Shown here one piece after another: positions 45,937-55,285 of a stretch of 64,000 nucleotides of DNA. The stretch is from the NCBI RefSeq assembly GCF_009828095.1, contig NZ_WTYP01000001.1, positions 1,674,001-1,738,000 of the forward strand, read 5' to 3'. The notes beneath the pieces are model-generated. The model was not told the DNA's origin. It searched no databases and saw only the letters and a program-made list of their open reading frames with translations. A program made the translations under genes and the position numbers. Origin of the DNA: Pontixanthobacter luteolus. Its GTDB lineage: Bacteria; Pseudomonadota; Alphaproteobacteria; Sphingomonadales; Sphingomonadaceae. Every line of letters begins with the position of its first letter. The first letter of the stretch is position 1.

Positions 45937-46944
45937 CTAAACAGGGCGGGCGAGCAATGCCAGCAAGGCAAAGCTCGCCAGCCAGTGTTCGCCCATGTAA
46001 TCGCCGGTGACGTGCGGCAAAGCTGCACTGAGGTGCATCTCTGCCGCGTCCCGCGCGAGCGGAGCCGCTGCCCCCATATCCGGCTGAAGCGTGCGCCAGG
46101 CCCATGCCCGGCTCAGGTTCAGACCATCAAGATGAGCGATCTTGCCATCACTACGGTCGCTGACTGTCACCGGTGCAAAAAGCGTGGCTGGCTCGCGCTG
46201 CGCCATATCCGGCAGGAAGTCTGCAAACCATTGCCGGAACTGTTCCTGCCCCAGCGCGCGTTGCATCAGCATCGCCTCGCTCAGCGCAGACGACAGGAAT
46301 TCATCGCCGCCCGGCTCCCACGCCTGGCAGGCACGGTCTTGCGCGAACCAGTCAGATGCCTTGCTATCGATCAACGGCGTAAGCTCGGGCTCGAAAACCT
46401 CGGCCCATTCGCGGGACAGCAGCAGCGCAAATGCGGTGTTGAAATGCGTGCCCGTTCGGATTGGATATGTCAGTTTGTCCAGATAGCGGCGCAGCCGCGC
46501 TGCGAAGGCGCGGGCCAGCGGTTCGAGGCGCCCTGCCCACGGTGCGCCGCCATGCCGCCGGGTTTCCAGATGCAGATACAGCAGCCATGCCCAGCCATAG
46601 GGCCGTTCAAACCCAGCCGAACCCGGACGATCGAGATAGGCCAGTTCCGCGGCAAGCTTTTCCTCGGTGAAGGTGCTGTCCGCCAGCGCCGCTATCTCCG
46701 CCGCCTCGGGCATGTCAGGATACAGCCGCCGCAAGGTGAGCAAGGTCCACCAGCCATGGACACAGGAATGCCAATCATAGCTGCCGAAGAAACACGGATG
46801 CAGCACGCGGGGCGGCAGCGCGTCTTCATCACCGCCCAGCACATGATCCAGCTTGTGCGGATATTCGCGCACCACATGGCCCAGCGCGGCCTGCGCAAAG
46901 CGGCGGGCAGTTTCCCCGTTCAGTTCGCTGACGGCTAGTTCCAC
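45937..46944 (-). CDS. DUF2891 family protein
   Basis: This 335-residue protein has no signal peptide. It shows an alpha-helical barrel-like pattern rich in aromatic and His residues: HPCFFGSYDWHSCVHGWWTL near 50-70, RPYGWAWLLYLHLET and GTHFNTAFALLLS. Conserved His and Trp suggest an active site, possibly of a hydrolase or isomerase, but no activity is known to me for the family. The start is a GTG at 46944 overlapping the DUF979 stop by ten bases. DUF2891 genes are often found beside DUF969/DUF979 genes, as here, so a role in the same pathway is inferred. Confidence 0.83.
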   Translation of the reverse strand: MELAVSELNGETARRFAQAALGHVVREYPHKLDHVLGGDEDALPPRVLHPCFFGSYDWHSCVHGWWTLLTLRRLYPDMPEAAEIAALADSTFTEEKLAAELAYLDRPGSAGFERPYGWAWLLYLHLETRRHGGAPWAGRLEPLARAFAARLRRYLDKLTYPIRTGTHFNTAFALLLSREWAEVFEPELTPLIDSKASDWFAQDRACQAWEPGGDEFLSSALSEAMLMQRALGQEQFRQWFADFLPDMAQREPATLFAPVTVSDRSDGKIAHLDGLNLSRAWAWRTLQPDMGAAAPLARDAAEMHLSAALPHVTGDYMGEHWLASFALLALLARPV

Positions 46945-47897
46945 AGCAGGAACCCCGCGACATAGATGATCGCGACGTTGCACACCCACAGCGGAATTGC
47001 CGTGCCGATCTGCTGCTTGATCACGCCGTTCTGGTCCTTGAGTTCAAGCAATGCCGCCGGGACAATGTTGAAGTTCGCCGCCATCGGCGTCATCAACGTA
47101 CCGCAAAATCCGGCGAGCATCCCGACTGCGCCAATCACCGCTGGATTGCCGCCATACCCTTCCACCAGCAGCGGAATGCCAATGGCCGCCGCCATTACCG
47201 GGAAAGCGGCAAAGGCATTGCCCATAATCATCGTGAACAGCGCCATACCCAGCGCGAACACGATCACGGTCAGCAGCACGCTGCCATCGGGGATAATCTG
47301 CCCGGCAAGGCTGCCGATCACGTCGCCCACACCGGCCAGCGCGAACACAGCCCCCAGCGCCGCGAGCATTTGCGGCAGTATCGCAGCCCAGCCAATGGAA
47401 TCGAGCAGACGGCGACCTTCCTCGGCGGGGGCCATGACGGGTGCCTTCAGCCATACCATTGCCGCAGCCAATGCGAAAACCACCCCGACACCGAACAGGA
47501 TCAGTGTCTCGCGCCGTTCCTCGAACAGGCCAGTGTCACCCAATGGCGTGTAATTATACAGCAGCGTGCCCGCGACCGCAGTGACCGGCACGATCAGAGC
47601 GGGCAGGAACAGCTTGTTGCCCAGCAATGCCGAAAAGTTGAACCGTTCTTCGAGCGAAGTAGTCTCGGGATTGCTGCGCCCCAGCCCCCCTGCACCGGCG
47701 ATGCCGACCATGGCGAGAACCAGCAGACCGTTGCCGAAATCGGGCAGGTGGCTGCCGAACAGGAAACTCGCCGCCAGCAAGCCCCAGAAAGCGGCGTTGC
47801 CCAGGCGTTTGTTATTGGCCGTGTCGCGCAGGCTGAGCAGCGACCAGACCGCGAAAAAGCTGCCGGCAAGGATATACAGCCATTCATAGGTGATCAT
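46935..47897 (-). CDS. DUF979 membrane protein, probable 5-oxoproline transporter subunit
   Basis: This 320-residue protein has about nine to ten hydrophobic segments (for example MITYEWLYILAGSFFAVWSL at the start and CGTLMTPMAANFNIVPAALL near the end). DUF979 pairs with DUF969 and together they are annotated in databases as a two-part 5-oxoproline transporter. The ATG at 47897 overlaps the DUF969 stop (ATGA). It is flanked by DUF2891 and by an oxoprolinase gene, which fits that annotation. Direct biochemical proof is not something I can point to. Confidence 0.85.
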   Translation of the reverse strand: MITYEWLYILAGSFFAVWSLLSLRDTANNKRLGNAAFWGLLAASFLFGSHLPDFGNGLLVLAMVGIAGAGGLGRSNPETTSLEERFNFSALLGNKLFLPALIVPVTAVAGTLLYNYTPLGDTGLFEERRETLILFGVGVVFALAAAMVWLKAPVMAPAEEGRRLLDSIGWAAILPQMLAALGAVFALAGVGDVIGSLAGQIIPDGSVLLTVIVFALGMALFTMIMGNAFAAFPVMAAAIGIPLLVEGYGGNPAVIGAVGMLAGFCGTLMTPMAANFNIVPAALLELKDQNGVIKQQIGTAIPLWVCNVAIIYVAGFLLWN

Positions 47898-48565
47898 TCC
47901 GGCAGCCTCCCCAAACGGCGATCCATCGCGAGGATGCGTCCCCCATGGATCAGGAAGGCGCAAATTGCGGTGGGGATCGCCCAGACCGACAATTGCAGCG
48001 GAGTAAGCGGATATCCCGCGCTCTCAAACACGCCCTGAATCAGCAGGATCGAGGCGATGGCGAAGAAAATGTCTTCGCCGAAAAACAGCCCGACATTGTC
48101 GGTAGCAGCGGACATTGCGAGCACCTTCTCCCGTTCCGCATCGGGCAGTTTCCCGTGGGATTTTTCAGCCGCTGCCTCGGCCATAGGTGCAACCAGCGGG
48201 CGAACAGCCTGCGGATGCCCGCCAATGTCCTTCATGCCGATTGCCGCCGTCAGCTGCCGGAAAATCAGGTAGATCACCAGCAGCTTGCCCATCGTCGCGC
48301 CGCGCACGCTTTCAATCAGGCCGCGGGCGCGCTGCTGCAAACCGTATCGTTCCAGCAAACCGATCACCGGCAGGATGATCCAGGTGACCGAGATGTAGCG
48401 GTTGTCGTTGAATGCTGCCCCCAGCGCCTCGACCACGGACACGAATTCTAGGCCCGCCAGCAGCCCGGTTGCCAGCGCGGCGCTGACCACCACCAGCAGC
48501 GGATTGAAACGCAGGGCAAACCCCGCGACCACGATGGCGATGCCCGCAAGCGGCCAGTAATTCAT
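47894..48565 (-). CDS. DUF969 membrane protein, probable 5-oxoproline transporter subunit
   Basis: The 223-residue product has about five to six hydrophobic segments, including PLAGIAIVVAGFALRFNPLL and RYISVTWIILPVIGLLERYG. A charged cytoplasmic loop (EAAAEKSHGKLPDAEREKVL) follows the third. It is the partner of DUF979; overlapping stop and start codons imply equal synthesis of both halves. A strong GAGGAGGGAA ribosome-binding site lies ahead of the ATG. It follows the oxoprolinase gene by 68 bases. Confidence 0.85.
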   Translation of the reverse strand: MNYWPLAGIAIVVAGFALRFNPLLVVVSAALATGLLAGLEFVSVVEALGAAFNDNRYISVTWIILPVIGLLERYGLQQRARGLIESVRGATMGKLLVIYLIFRQLTAAIGMKDIGGHPQAVRPLVAPMAEAAAEKSHGKLPDAEREKVLAMSAATDNVGLFFGEDIFFAIASILLIQGVFESAGYPLTPLQLSVWAIPTAICAFLIHGGRILAMDRRLGRLPE

Positions 48566-48633
48566 CAGCTGTTCCCTCCTCGACCACGCACGCTCGGCAT
48601 GGCTCTGATAACTTGGCCGCCCCCGGCCTGACC

Positions 48634-51600
48634 CTAGCGGCGGCCATATCCCCCGCCGCCGGGCGTGTAGATCACAAAGGTGTCACCCGGCTGCATCTCT
48701 GCCGAAGCAGTCGCGCTCATATCTTCGCGGGTCCCGTCAGCGCGCTCCACCCAATTGCGGCCGGGCTTCGCGTCCAAGCCGCCGCAGATGCCGCGCGGCG
48801 CGATCTTGCGGCGATTGGCCAGCATATTCGCTCGCATCGCCTCCAGAAACGTGATCCGCCGCTCTACCCCGTCACCGCCGCAATATTCGCCCTGCCCGCC
48901 GGAACCGGCACGGATTGCGAAACGATCAAGCCGAACGGGCAGCCGCGTTTCCAGTATTTCCGGGTCGGTCAGCCGGCTGTTGGTCATATGCGTCTGGACC
49001 GCGCTGGTGCCATCATGCCCCGGCCCTGCACCGGAACCGCCAGCGATGGTTTCATAATATTGATGCCGCGCATTGCCGAAGGTGAAATTGTTCATCGTAC
49101 CCTGCGACGGGGCAAGCTGGCCGGTGGCCGCGAACAGAGCATCGGTCACCACCTGACTGGTTTCGACATTGCCAGCGACAACGGCAGCGGGCGGCGCAGG
49201 ATTGAGCATCGACCCGTCTGGCACGATCAGTTCAACCGGGCGCAGGCAGCCATCGTTCATCGGTATCGCATCGTCGATCAAGGTGCGGACAACATACAGC
49301 GCAGCAGCGCGGGTGATCGAACGCGGCGCGTTGAAATTGCTGTCCTGCTGCGCGCTGGTGCCGGTAAAATCGAACACCGCGGCGCGGTTCTCCCGGTCGA
49401 TACGGATCGCCGCACAGACCTTTGCACCGCTGTCCATTTCATAAGTGAACTCGCCATCTTCCAACCGGTCAAGCAGGCGGCGGACCGATTCCTCCGCATT
49501 GGCGAGGACGTGATCCATATACGCGGCAAGTACCTCCGTGCCGTTTTCATTCGCGGCTTGAGCAAGCAGTTCCGTGCCTCTGGTACACGCAGCGATCTGC
49601 GCGCGGAGGTCAGAAATATTGCGATCGGGATTGCGCGCTGGCCATTCGCCGCTGCCCAGCGCTGTGCGAATTTCCGCCTCGCAAAACCGGCCTTCATCAA
49701 CCAGCAAGTGATTGTCGAGCAGCACGCCTTCTTCGTCGATTGTCCGGCTTTCAGGCGGCATTGACCCGGGGGCGATCCCGCCAATGTCCGCGTGATGCCC
49801 GCGAGCGGCGACGAATGCGTCGGGGTGCTGTGCGGCGTCTGAATAAAACACAGGCACGATCACCGTGATATCGGGCAGGTGCGTTCCGCCGCGGTAGGGA
49901 TCGTTCAACACATAGGCATCGCCGCGCCGGATGCCGCGGCCGTCACGCGCATCGCCGCGTGCCTCGATAATGCGCTGGATGGAATCCGCCATCGAACCCA
50001 GATGCACCGGGATATGAGGCGCGTTGGCGATCAGCGATCCTGAGGCGTCGAACAAGGCGCACGAAAAATCCAGCCGTTCCTTGATATTCACCGAGGTCGC
50101 GGTGGATTGCAGAACAACGCCCATCTCTTCTGCTATCGCCATGAAGAGATTGTTGAATATCTCCAGCCGGACCGGGTCGACATGCGTCCCGCTGGCCATT
50201 TGCCGTTTCAGCGGTACCGTGCGCTGCACCACCAGGCTGGCATTGTCCTGCAGGGTGGCGGCCCAGCCATCTTCCACCACCATAGTCGAACCGGGATCGA
50301 CGATGATCGCCGGGCCCTTCACCGCTACGCCAGCTTGCATGTGGCTGCGGCCCATACCCGGCCAGTCGCCATGGGTTTCGATATCGAAGGGCTCAGGTTC
50401 GTATTCGGCAGAGGCAAGCCCGCCCGACGATCCGCTTGCCTCAACGCTCAGCGCCTCGACAATGATCTCGCCGTCCGGGTCGGAATAACCATAGCGCTGG
50501 CGGTGCTGGTGGTGGAATTCCTCAGCAAGCACGTGCTCGCTGGCCATATCCAGCGGCAGGGTGCTGTCGCTTCCGGCATAGCGCAGTCTTACGCGGCGCA
50601 TCAGATCGATATCGGTATCGGTCAGACCCTGGTCGCGCAGGACCGAAGCCGCAGCATCTTCCAGCACCGCCAGTTCGCCGGAAATATCCGTGCCGAGCGG
50701 CTTTACGATGCTCTGTTCGCGGATCGCCTTGATCGGAGCGAGGCCGATTCCATAGGCTGACAGCATCCCGGCAAGCGGGTGAACCAGCACCGTCTCGATC
50801 CCCAGAACATCGGCGACCCTGCATGCCAGCTGCCCGCCCGCCCCGCCAAAGCAGGCCAGCGCATAACGGGTAACATCATGCCCCCGTGCCACGCTGATCT
50901 TGCGAATTGCGGCAGCCATGTTGTCGACCGCGATTGCCAGAAACCCTTCCGCGATACTCTCTAGAGTTTCGCCGGATTCAAGGCTGTCGGCAATTTCCTG
51001 CAACCGCAAACGCGATGCTTCAGGGTCAAGCGGCTGATCGCCGTTTGGTCCGAAAACAGCAGGGAACAGCGACGGATTGATCCGGCCAAGGAACAGATTG
51101 CAATCGGTGACCGTCAGCGGCCCGCCCTTGCGGTAACACGCCGGCCCCGGATTGGCGCCCGCGCTTTCCGGACCAACGCGAAACCGTGTCCCGTCAAACT
51201 GGCAGATTGAGCCGCCGCCTGCGGCAACGGTATGGATTTGCATCATCGGCGCGGCCACCCGCACCCCGGCAACAACGCTGTCGCCGGTCAGTTCATACTC
51301 ACCAGCATAGTGCGCAACATCGGTCGACGTGCCGCCCATGTCGAAGCCGATCAGCCGATCATGGCCGAGTGCCCGGGAGGTCGCGACCATACCCACTACG
51401 CCGCCGGCAGGGCCCGACAGGATCGCATCCTTGCCGCGGAACCTGTGCGCTTCCGCCAAGCCCCCGTTCGACTGCATGAATTGCAGCCTGCCCGCCTTCG
51501 GCAAGCGGTTTTCGACCTGTTCGACATAGGTGCGCAGGACGGGCGAGAGATAGGCATCGACCACCGTCGTATCGCCGCGCGGCACCAGCTTGATCAGGGA

Positions 51601-52206
51601 CGAAACCTCGTGGCTGACGCTGATCTGGGCGAAACCGATCTCGCGGGCGATATCCGCAAGACGCCGCTCATGTTCAGGGTAATTCCAGCCGTGCATCAGC
51701 ACGATCGCGAGCGACGCAAAGCCGCGCTCCTTCAGCCCCGTCAGCGCAGCACGGGCGGCATCTTCGTCCAGCGCGCGCAGGACTTCACCGCCGGCCGCAA
51801 CACGTTCGTTTACCTCCACCACTTCGGAGGCAAGCTGCGATGGAAGCTCTATATGTCGGGCGAAGATCTCTGGCCGCGCCTGCGTGCCAATCCGCAGCGC
51901 ATCGCCGAACCCGGCCGTAATCGCGAGCGCCGTTCGCGCGCCCTTACGTTCAAGCAGCGCGTTGGTGGCAACGGTGGTGCCGATGCGCACCTCCGCAATC
52001 GGCGCTTCCCCGTGCCGCTGCATCAGATGCGATACGGCTTCGCTGGCCGCGTCTTCATATTGATCCGGGTTTTCGGACAGCAGCTTGTCGGTGACTATCC
52101 TGCCGTCGGGCGTGGTGGCGACCACGTCGGTGAAGGTTCCGCCGCGGTCGATTGCAAATCTCCATGAACCTTCGGAAACTGCGTGCTCGGTGCTGGGTGC
52201 GGCCAT
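48634..52206 (-). CDS. Fused 5-oxoprolinase (HyuA-HyuB type, ATP-hydrolysing)
   Basis: 5-oxoprolinase opens pyroglutamate to glutamate at the cost of ATP. The 1190-residue protein joins both halves of the hydantoinase/oxoprolinase family. The N-terminal HyuA part has the sugar-kinase-like motifs [10 protein letters not shown] (near 20), [13 protein letters not shown] and [13 protein letters not shown] (near 285). The HyuB part begins near 650 with [20 protein letters not shown] and continues with [16 protein letters not shown] and [10 protein letters not shown] at the very end. Fused forms are usual for oxoprolinase, whereas hydantoinases are usually split, and the DUF969/DUF979 neighbours support the oxoproline reading. 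It is the longest gene in the window. Confidence 0.88.
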   Translation of the reverse strand: MAAPSTEHAVSEGSWRFAIDRGGTFTDVVATTPDGRIVTDKLLSENPDQYEDAASEAVSHLMQRHGEAPIAEVRIGTTVATNALLERKGARTALAITAGFGDALRIGTQARPEIFARHIELPSQLASEVVEVNERVAAGGEVLRALDEDAARAALTGLKERGFASLAIVLMHGWNYPEHERRLADIAREIGFAQISVSHEVSSLIKLVPRGDTTVVDAYLSPVLRTYVEQVENRLPKAGRLQFMQSNGGLAEAHRFRGKDAILSGPAGGVVGMVATSRALGHDRLIGFDMGGTSTDVAHYAGEYELTGDSVVAGVRVAAPMMQIHTVAAGGGSICQFDGTRFRVGPESAGANPGPACYRKGGPLTVTDCNLFLGRINPSLFPAVFGPNGDQPLDPEASRLRLQEIADSLESGETLESIAEGFLAIAVDNMAAAIRKISVARGHDVTRYALACFGGAGGQLACRVADVLGIETVLVHPLAGMLSAYGIGLAPIKAIREQSIVKPLGTDISGELAVLEDAAASVLRDQGLTDTDIDLMRRVRLRYAGSDSTLPLDMASEHVLAEEFHHQHRQRYGYSDPDGEIIVEALSVEASGSSGGLASAEYEPEPFDIETHGDWPGMGRSHMQAGVAVKGPAIIVDPGSTMVVEDGWAATLQDNASLVVQRTVPLKRQMASGTHVDPVRLEIFNNLFMAIAEEMGVVLQSTATSVNIKERLDFSCALFDASGSLIANAPHIPVHLGSMADSIQRIIEARGDARDGRGIRRGDAYVLNDPYRGGTHLPDITVIVPVFYSDAAQHPDAFVAARGHHADIGGIAPGSMPPESRTIDEEGVLLDNHLLVDEGRFCEAEIRTALGSGEWPARNPDRNISDLRAQIAACTRGTELLAQAANENGTEVLAAYMDHVLANAEESVRRLLDRLEDGEFTYEMDSGAKVCAAIRIDRENRAAVFDFTGTSAQQDSNFNAPRSITRAAALYVVRTLIDDAIPMNDGCLRPVELIVPDGSMLNPAPPAAVVAGNVETSQVVTDALFAATGQLAPSQGTMNNFTFGNARHQYYETIAGGSGAGPGHDGTSAVQTHMTNSRLTDPEILETRLPVRLDRFAIRAGSGGQGEYCGGDGVERRITFLEAMRANMLANRRKIAPRGICGGLDAKPGRNWVERADGTREDMSATASAEMQPGDTFVIYTPGGGGYGRR

Positions 52207-52276
52207 GGCGCGACTATACGGAAGCGCGAGGCGCGGACAAGCGGTTCAGCGATGACGAAGCCAATTGTGCTGCGGA

Positions 52277-53881
52277 TTATTTCGGAGCGTTGGCGGCGGC
52301 CAGTTCGCGGATGCTGCGTTCGGGATCATCGCGCATGGCAGGCTGCAGGTTCAGTTCCATCACGCTTCGATCAGGGACCGAGTAAGGCTGCCAGTCGGGC
52401 ATGAGATCGCTGGACGGCGCACCTTCCCGGGCAAAGGAAATCCACGCATCGCTCATCATGTCGGCCATTCTTGCTGCGTCCTCCCCTTCGCCAAGCAGCG
52501 CCGCGCTTTCCGCCGCGTTGTTGAACATCAGCGGGATATCCAGCGTGTGCGGCGAGCGCAGCATACCGTTCGCGACGGGGGTTTCCCATGTCAGCCGGTA
52601 AACGAATACAGGCGCATTCGCGGTGCGCGATTGCTGGTCGGCGAGCAGATAAGTGCCCTGAACGAACCGGGTTCCGAACGCTGCACTGGCGAGGTGCGTT
52701 GCGGAATAATCGGGGTACATTTCCCGGTACGCCGCCACTGCCCCTGCCGCCTGCGGGCCCATGCCTGCCGCCATCGCGTTCAGGGTGGCATCGTCGATCA
52801 TTCCGAACCACGGCTGCGCCGCGAGGAACAGCGTCATTTCATCCTTGTTGTAACCGATCATCAGCGGGATGTCGGCGGATTGCTCCGGCGCGGCAGGCAG
52901 GAAGGGATCGCGCGGCTGGATAACGCCATCGGCAATCGGCCCAAATCTCGGCCCGCGACCGAACCCGGCATTGGCAGGTGTAGCCCGGCGGACCGCCGCC
53001 AGCAAATCGTCCGCCGCAATTGCCTGTAAGTCAGCCGGATCGGCAATGCCCGCGTGCGCCAAAATATCGCTGGCATAGGCAGCAGCTTCCGCGGGTTTGC
53101 CGCTGGTTACACCGGGGCCGGATTGCACAACCGCCTTGTGAAACAGACCCTTGGCAGACGGCATTGCCATCAAGTGGCTGACTTTCGACCCGCCGCCGGA
53201 TTCGCCCATGATCGTGACATTGTCTGGATCGCCGCCAAAGGCACCGATATTGTCGCGCACCCACTCCAGCGAGCGCACCAAATCTAGATTGCCGAGATTG
53301 CCCGACGCGGCATAATCATCGCCGAATTTCTCTGCCAGATTGAGGTATCCGAACGCGTTAAGCCGGTGGTTCACGGTCACCACTACGACATCGCCCTTCG
53401 CGGCGAGGTTGCGGCCGTTATAGGCTGGCCACCCGCCAGATCCGTAATCATATCCGCCGCCGTGGAACCAGACCATGACCGGGCGCGATCCTGCCCCGGC
53501 ATCGGGGGTCCAGACGTTCAGGAACAGGCAGTCTTCATTGTCGATTTTCTGTTCAGTGGAAGTCGGGAAGATCGCCTGAATGCCGCGCGTGACGTCGGTC
53601 GAATTGGGCCCGCTGGGCGTGTACAGTTGCATGCATGGCGCGCCCATTCCGGTCGCGTCATAGAGCCCGCTATACGCATCGGCAGCAACCGGCGGCTTGA
53701 ACCGCAAATCGCCCACCGGCGGGGCGGCATATCGCAGGCCGAGGAAAGCATCGATGCCGTCTTGCTCCAACCCCTGAACACGTCCCTCACCCGTCTCGAC
53801 GATGGGGGTGACATCCTGAGCAAATGCCGCTGGGCTTACCGCAGCCAGAAGCAGAGCGGCGAAAACTGTGGGAATACGCAT
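52277..53881 (-). CDS. Exported type-B carboxylesterase
   Basis: This 534-residue alpha/beta hydrolase has a signal peptide (1-22, ending AAFAQ), so it acts in the periplasm or outside. Motifs are FLGLRYAAPPVGDLRF, NEDCLFLNVWTP, the oxyanion loop HGGGY at 140-144, the nucleophile Ser228 in MGESGGGSKV, a Glu in the YNKDEMTLF region and the His in SPHTLDIPLMF. These form a complete catalytic triad. The ATG at 53881 has AAGGA seven bases ahead and is preferred to a TTG three bases upstream. It lies 24 bases after the MFS gene and 70 bases before the oxoprolinase gene in one direction, which suggests hydrolysis of an ester before uptake. Confidence 0.9.
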   Translation of the reverse strand: MRIPTVFAALLLAAVSPAAFAQDVTPIVETGEGRVQGLEQDGIDAFLGLRYAAPPVGDLRFKPPVAADAYSGLYDATGMGAPCMQLYTPSGPNSTDVTRGIQAIFPTSTEQKIDNEDCLFLNVWTPDAGAGSRPVMVWFHGGGYDYGSGGWPAYNGRNLAAKGDVVVVTVNHRLNAFGYLNLAEKFGDDYAASGNLGNLDLVRSLEWVRDNIGAFGGDPDNVTIMGESGGGSKVSHLMAMPSAKGLFHKAVVQSGPGVTSGKPAEAAAYASDILAHAGIADPADLQAIAADDLLAAVRRATPANAGFGRGPRFGPIADGVIQPRDPFLPAAPEQSADIPLMIGYNKDEMTLFLAAQPWFGMIDDATLNAMAAGMGPQAAGAVAAYREMYPDYSATHLASAAFGTRFVQGTYLLADQQSRTANAPVFVYRLTWETPVANGMLRSPHTLDIPLMFNNAAESAALLGEGEDAARMADMMSDAWISFAREGAPSSDLMPDWQPYSVPDRSVMELNLQPAMRDDPERSIRELAAANAPK

Positions 53882-53905
53882 CAAGCGATCCTTTCCAATC
53901 GATAA

Positions 53906-55228
53906 TCAGGCTTTCAATCCGGCGGGCTCGGCCTGCGCCTGTAGAGCCAGGCAGCGTGAGGCGCGCCAATAACAAAAGATCGCCAGCGGGGTGAAACACG
54001 CGATGACGAGCAGCGCCTGACGCAGCGATTCATCGCCGTAATCCGCAACGAAATAGTCAGACAGTACGCCCACCAGCGTCGGCCCAAGACCCAGACCGAT
54101 GAGATTGATCACAAGCAGCGTAATCGCCGCCCACACGGCTCGCATCCTGAGCGGTGCGAGCGTCTGGATCATGGCGAAGGTCGGCCCGAGGTAACAGGAC
54201 TGGAACAGTACGGCGATGAAATACACGCCTACTGCCAGCGGCGCAGAGTCAGCCATGTAGAACCAGATCAGGAACGGCAGCGCGATGGCCTTCAGCCCGG
54301 CCACCATCAGCGGCTGCGCCATGATCCCGTAACGCTGCGACAGGCGGTTGGCGAGCCAGCCGCTGCCCAGTCCGCTGGCAACGCCGGCGATGGCCAGAAG
54401 CGGCGCGACAATATTGCCGACTTGCAGGGTATTCAGCCCGTATGAACGGATCAGATACGCCGGGGTCCAGCCGGTCAGCGCATAGCCGATCATGGAAGTA
54501 AGCGTGACGCCTGCGACCAGCCAGACCGCTGCGCGGTTGGCGAAGATGGAACGGAAACCCGCGCCGATCGACGGCATTTTGTCGCTTTCGACCGCGCCCG
54601 GTTCGGCCTTGCGCATAGGCTCGGTCGCAAACAGCTTTACGATTATCGCCAGAGCGACACCGGGCAGCCCGATGGCAAGGAATGCGATGCGCCAGTCGAA
54701 GAAATAGGTCAGGTTCCCGCCAAACATCTGGCCTGCGGCGGCACCCAAGGTCACGCCAAGCGAATAGATCGAAAGGGCAAGCGCGCGTTTATCAGCCGGG
54801 TACAAATCGGCAATGATGGAGTGACTGGGAGGCGAAGATCCAGCCTCGCCGATGCCGACCCCGATACGCGCCAGCAGCAGCTGCGTGAAGTTCTGGGCCA
54901 AGCCGCACACTGCGGTCATCCCGCTCCAGATGGCGAGCGCAATGGAGATGATGTTCACGCGGTTCATCCGGTCGGCCATGGCGGCAACGGGGATGCCAAG
55001 CGTGGCATAGAACAGGGCAAATGCGAGGCCGGACAGGAGGCCAAGCTGAGTGTCATTGAGAAGAAGATCGGCCTTGATGTCTTCCAGCAGGATGGCCAGG
55101 ATCTGCCTGTCCATATAGCTGAAGAAATAGGTCACGGTCAGGAGCAGAAGCGTAATTCTGCGGGCCTTCGCGTTCACTTCCTCCCCTGATCCGGTTGAAG
55201 GCTGTGAAGCGGTCTGAGCTGTTTTCAA
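53906..55228 (-). CDS. MFS transporter, spinster-like
   Basis: The 440-residue protein has twelve transmembrane segments. The N-terminal sequence YFFSYMDRQILAILLEDIKADL, motif A AAMADRMNRVNIIS and ARIGVGIGEAGSSPPSHSII place it in the spinster-like MFS group common next to sphingomonad TonB receptors and esterases. The start is a TTG at 55228; a GTG at 55177 with an adjacent GGGGAGG is an alternative. It probably carries the compound, or a product of the esterase, across the inner membrane. The substrate is unknown. Confidence 0.87.
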   Translation of the reverse strand: MKTAQTASQPSTGSGEEVNAKARRITLLLLTVTYFFSYMDRQILAILLEDIKADLLLNDTQLGLLSGLAFALFYATLGIPVAAMADRMNRVNIISIALAIWSGMTAVCGLAQNFTQLLLARIGVGIGEAGSSPPSHSIIADLYPADKRALALSIYSLGVTLGAAAGQMFGGNLTYFFDWRIAFLAIGLPGVALAIIVKLFATEPMRKAEPGAVESDKMPSIGAGFRSIFANRAAVWLVAGVTLTSMIGYALTGWTPAYLIRSYGLNTLQVGNIVAPLLAIAGVASGLGSGWLANRLSQRYGIMAQPLMVAGLKAIALPFLIWFYMADSAPLAVGVYFIAVLFQSCYLGPTFAMIQTLAPLRMRAVWAAITLLVINLIGLGLGPTLVGVLSDYFVADYGDESLRQALLVIACFTPLAIFCYWRASRCLALQAQAEPAGLKA

Positions 55229-55249
55229 AAGTTTTTCACCAAAAGAGAA

Positions 55250-55278
55250 GGCGAGCCGGAGGGAAGACCCGGCTCGCC
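55250..55278 (-). terminator. Strong hairpin between TonB receptor and MFS gene
   Basis: GGCGAGCCGG (55250-55259) pairs exactly with CCGGCTCGCC (55269-55278), a ten-base GC-rich stem with a nine-base loop, seven bases after the receptor stop. Reading in the direction of transcription it is followed by TTCTCTTTT, a U-rich run. This is the best intrinsic terminator in the window. It would make the receptor more abundant than the downstream transporter and enzymes. Confidence 0.75.
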
Positions 55279-55285
55279 TAGCTCG

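Noticed and set aside
44264-46105. Open frame of about 610 codons antisense to the propeller-amidohydrolase gene
   Set aside because: Low-complexity, Arg- and His-rich translation with no recognisable domain; a shadow of the opposite strand.
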